64,000 nt of DNA. Source: Hydrogenophaga crocea. Lineage in GTDB: Bacteria > Pseudomonadota > Gammaproteobacteria > Burkholderiales > Burkholderiaceae_C. How positions within the stretch are numbered: position 1 is the stretch's first letter; the number at the start of each line of letters is the position of its first letter. Shown here piece by piece: positions 61,188-64,000 of this stretch. The notes beneath the pieces were generated by a model. That model saw only the letters and a program-made list of their open reading frames with translations. It was not told where the DNA came from and did no database searches. The position numbers were made by a program, and so were the translations under genes. Location of the stretch: positions 186,001 through 250,000 of the forward strand of contig NZ_CP049989.1 in assembly GCF_011388215.1 (NCBI RefSeq), given 5' to 3'.

Positions 61188-63974
61188 TCAGCCGGTGTTG
61201 CGCAGGCCGGCCGCGATGCCGTTGATCGCGATGTGGATGCCGCGGCGCAGCTTGCCGTCGTCGTCGTGCGCGAGCGCGCCCGCGCGGTGGCGGCGGATCA
61301 GCTCGACCTGCAGGTGGTGCAGCGGGTCGATGTAGGGGAAGCGGTGCTCGATCGAGCGGCGCAGCGCGGCGTTGCCGGCCAGGCGCTCGGGCTCGCCCGT
61401 GATCAGCGCCAGCGCGTCGACGGTGCGCTGCCACTCGGCCTCGATGGCGCTGAACACCTTGCGGCGCAGCGCCTTGTCCTCCACCAGTTCGGCGTAGAGC
61501 GAGGCCAGAGCCATGTCGCTTTTGGCCAGCACCATGTCCATGTTGGAGAGCAGGGTGCTGAAGAACGGCCAGTCGCGGTGCATGCGCTTGAGCAGCGCGG
61601 CGTGTTTCGGGTCGTCGGCCACGAAGGCCTGCACCGCCGCGCCGAAGCCGTACCAGCCGGGCAGCGTGAGCCGGCACTGGCCCCAGCTGAAGCCCCAGGG
61701 AATGGCGCGCAGGTCTTCGATGCGGCCCGTGGCCTTGCGGCTCGCGGGGCGCGAGCCGATGTTGAGCTCGGCGATCTCGCGGATCGGCGTGGCGCCGAAG
61801 AAGTAATCGGCAAAACGCGGTGTGTCGTAGACCAGGGCGCGGTAGGCCGCCATGCTCGCGCGCGACAGCGCCTCGGCGGCCTTGAGAAAGGCGGGCGAGG
61901 CTTCGCGCGTGGGCTGCAGCAGCGTGGCCTCGAGCGTGGCCGCCACCAGGGTTTCGAGGTTGCGGCGGCCGATCTCGGGGTTGGCGTACTTGGCGCCGAT
62001 CACCTCGCCCTGCTCGGTCAGGCGGATCTGGCCGCGCACCGTGCCCGGCGGCTGCGCGAGGATGGCCTGGTAGCTCGGGCCGCCGCCCCGGCCCACGGTG
62101 CCGCCGCGGCCGTGGAACATCCTCAGGCCGATGGCCTTTCCGTTGCCCGCATTGAGCTCGTCGAACAGCTTCACGAGCGCGGTCTCGGCGCGGTAGAGCT
62201 CCCAGTTGCTCGTGAAGATGCCGCCGTCCTTGTTGCTGTCGGAGTAGCCGAGCATCACGTCCTGCTCGCCATAGCCGTCGGCCGCACCGCGCTGGACCAT
62301 GGCGCGCACGCCCGGCAGGTCGTAGTAGGCGCGCAGGATGGGCGCGGCGTTTCGCAGGTCCTCGATGGTTTCGAACAGCGGCACCACGATGAGGTCGGCC
62401 ACCGCGCCCTGCGCCAGCGTGCCGCGCACCAGGCCGGCTTCTTTCTGCAGCAGCAGCACCTCGAGCAGGTCGCTCACGGTCTCGGTGTGGCTGATGATGG
62501 CGTGGCGGATGGCCGCCGTACCGAAACGCTCGCGGCCGCTGCGCGCGGTTTCGAAGATAGCGAGTTCGCCCTGCGTGTGCGCGCTGTAGGCGGTGCCGGG
62601 CACGCGCAGCGGGCGCACGTCGTTGAGCGCGCGCAGCAGCACGGCGCGCTTGGCGTCCTCGCCGAGCGCGGCGTAATCGGGCTCGATCTGTGCCGCCGCG
62701 AGCAGCTCGGCGACCACCGCTTCATGCTGGTCGGAGCTCTGGCGCAGGTCGATGGTGGCGAGGTGGAAGCCGAACACCTCGACCGCGCGGATCAGCGGGC
62801 GCAGGCGCGCGTCGATCAGGGCCGCGCCGTGGTGCGCGCGCAGCGAGGCCTCGATGGTGCGCAGGTCGGCGAGGAATTCGGCCGCGTCCGCATAGGCGTT
62901 CTGCGGCGCCACCGCGTGGCGCGCGGCCTCGCCGCCCGTGAGCGCCTTGAGCGTGGCGGCCAGGCGCGCGTACATGCCGGTGAGGGCGCGGCGGTAGGGC
63001 TCGTCCTGGCGGTGGGCGTTGGTGTCGGGCGAGCGCTCGGCCAGGGCCTGCATCTCGGCGCTCGCGCCCACCAGCATGCCCGACATGGACAGCTCGCCGC
63101 CCAGCAGGTGCACCTGCGTGAGGTGGTGGCGCAGCGCGAGATCGGCCTGGCGCTGCAGCGCGAGCTCCAGCGTGGCCGCGGTGACGTTGGGGTTGCCGTC
63201 GCGGTCGCCGCCGATCCACTGGCCCATGCGCAGGAAGGGCGCCACGGGGCGGCCCAGCCCGGCCTCGAGCTCGGCGTACAGGCGCGGGATCTGCGACAGG
63301 AAGGTGCTTTCGTAGTGGCTGAGCGCGTTCTCGATCTCGTCGGCCACGCTGAGCTTGGTGAAGCGCAGCAGGCGCGTCTGCCATAGCTGCGTCACACGGG
63401 CGCGCATCTGCGCCTCGATCGTGGCCTGCTCGCGCGGCAGCGCTAGGTCGCGCTCGGCCAGTAGCCGCGCGATGTCGCGCTCGGCGTCGAGGATGCTCTT
63501 GCGCTGCACCTCGGTGGGGTGGGCCGTGAGCACGGGCGACAGGTGCGCCGCGGCCAGGGTGTGCGCCACGGTATCGGGCGTGAGGCCCGCGGCCTGCAGG
63601 CGCTGCAGCGCCAGGCCCAGGCTGCCGGTTTGCAGGCCCCCCGCGCGCTCGTGCACCGCGCGGCGGCGGATGTGGTGGCGGTCTTCGGCCAGGTTGGCGA
63701 GGTGGCTGAAATAGGTGAAGGCGCGGATCACGCTCACCGTCTGGTCGGCGCTGAGCGACTTGAGCAGCTTCTTGAGCGCCTTGTCGGCCGCGCGGTCGGC
63801 GTCGCGGCGAAAGGCCACCGAGAGCTGGCGGATGCGCTCGATGAGCTCAAAGGCCGCAGCCCCTTCCTGCTCGCGGATCACGTCGCCCAGGATGCGGCCC
63901 AGCAGCCGGATGTCTTCGATGAGGGGGCGGTCCTTGTCGTCGCGCCGGGCGGCGCGCGGAATCGTTCGGCTCAT
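61188..63974 (-). CDS. ppc: Phosphoenolpyruvate carboxylase
   Basis: A 928-aa enzyme. [13 protein letters not shown] (catalytic His), [43 protein letters not shown] and [17 protein letters not shown] are signatures of bacterial ppc. The C-terminus ends RNTG, the conserved terminus needed for activity. It makes oxaloacetate from PEP and bicarbonate, feeding the TCA cycle. The gene begins near the right edge; the start [11 protein letters not shown] is complete. Confidence 0.95.
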   Translation of the reverse strand: MSRTIPRAARRDDKDRPLIEDIRLLGRILGDVIREQEGAAAFELIERIRQLSVAFRRDADRAADKALKKLLKSLSADQTVSVIRAFTYFSHLANLAEDRHHIRRRAVHERAGGLQTGSLGLALQRLQAAGLTPDTVAHTLAAAHLSPVLTAHPTEVQRKSILDAERDIARLLAERDLALPREQATIEAQMRARVTQLWQTRLLRFTKLSVADEIENALSHYESTFLSQIPRLYAELEAGLGRPVAPFLRMGQWIGGDRDGNPNVTAATLELALQRQADLALRHHLTQVHLLGGELSMSGMLVGASAEMQALAERSPDTNAHRQDEPYRRALTGMYARLAATLKALTGGEAARHAVAPQNAYADAAEFLADLRTIEASLRAHHGAALIDARLRPLIRAVEVFGFHLATIDLRQSSDQHEAVVAELLAAAQIEPDYAALGEDAKRAVLLRALNDVRPLRVPGTAYSAHTQGELAIFETARSGRERFGTAAIRHAIISHTETVSDLLEVLLLQKEAGLVRGTLAQGAVADLIVVPLFETIEDLRNAAPILRAYYDLPGVRAMVQRGAADGYGEQDVMLGYSDSNKDGGIFTSNWELYRAETALVKLFDELNAGNGKAIGLRMFHGRGGTVGRGGGPSYQAILAQPPGTVRGQIRLTEQGEVIGAKYANPEIGRRNLETLVAATLEATLLQPTREASPAFLKAAEALSRASMAAYRALVYDTPRFADYFFGATPIREIAELNIGSRPASRKATGRIEDLRAIPWGFSWGQCRLTLPGWYGFGAAVQAFVADDPKHAALLKRMHRDWPFFSTLLSNMDMVLAKSDMALASLYAELVEDKALRRKVFSAIEAEWQRTVDALALITGEPERLAGNAALRRSIEHRFPYIDPLHHLQVELIRRHRAGALAHDDDGKLRRGIHIAINGIAAGLRNTG

Positions 63975-64000
63975 GGGGGGCTCGCGCGGCGGCGAGAGGA

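Noticed and set aside
60255..63386. A 1043-aa plus-strand frame across the PHP, tail intergenic and ppc genes
   Set aside because: Shadow of the ppc frame; the minus strand carries all PEP carboxylase catalytic motifs.

Overview
The window is high-GC DNA with the gene content of a betaproteobacterium, most likely Burkholderiales and probably Comamonadaceae. The grounds are the Bug-type and Liv-type uptake genes, aromatic and furan catabolism, and the trpS / M50 protease / PHP phosphatase / ppc block on the right. This taxonomic call is inference; no marker gene was compared.

Layout. (1) 1-5.8 kb is a nuclease-rich accessory patch. It holds a partial OLD-family ATPase/TOPRIM nuclease, a divergently transcribed 659-aa protein whose N-terminus reads like an EndoU ribonuclease fold, and a PIN-like protein. 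(2) 5.9-7.1 kb holds a hairpin-bearing repeat and IS3-family debris. (3) 7.3-19.7 kb is an AraC regulator followed by a one-direction operon that I read as 2-furoate catabolism (hmfABCDE: molybdenum hydroxylase, CoA ligase, hydrolase) with a complete Liv-type ABC importer. (4) 19.8-24.8 kb is a divergent IclR regulator and a Rieske oxygenase operon (oxygenase, Bug binding protein, SDR dehydrogenase, FMN/2Fe-2S reductase) with a clear sigma70-type promoter and palindromic operators. (5) 24.8-27.6 kb holds an attC-like site, a second copy of the hairpin repeat, 19 perfect 12-bp tandem repeats and a decayed IS3-family copy. (6) 28.5-42.9 kb is a TetR-type-regulated acyl-CoA cluster: ligase, hydratase, racemase, thiolase-like protein, SDR, a second Liv importer with an embedded acyl-CoA synthetase, and an acyl-CoA dehydrogenase. 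(7) 43.1-48.5 kb is a DUF3489/DUF2924/large serine recombinase/HTH module next to a Septu-like (PtuA ATPase + PtuB HNH) defence pair. (8) 48.5-53.4 kb is an intact IS3-family copy, a truncated receiver domain, a chemoreceptor, a frameshifted response regulator and a HipA remnant. (9) From the tRNA-Ser(CGA) at 53.4 kb rightwards the content is ordinary chromosome: histidine kinase/regulator pair, trpS with an unusual C-terminal extension, M50 protease, YciO/Sua5 protein, two EamA transporters, a PHP phosphatase and ppc.

The structure suggests an accreted genomic island ending at the tRNA-Ser. The sequence just downstream of the tRNA (terminator plus flank) recurs as diverged direct repeats at about 6 kb and 25.5 kb, bracketing the two catabolic operons of region 3-4. 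Two near-identical IS copies at 26.4 and 48.5 kb in the same orientation bracket the acyl-CoA cluster, recombinase and Septu pair like a composite transposon. The catabolic modules each combine import, CoA activation or oxygenation, and downstream processing. The best candidates for something undescribed are the EndoU-like protein paired head-to-head with the OLD nuclease, and the structure of the island itself.
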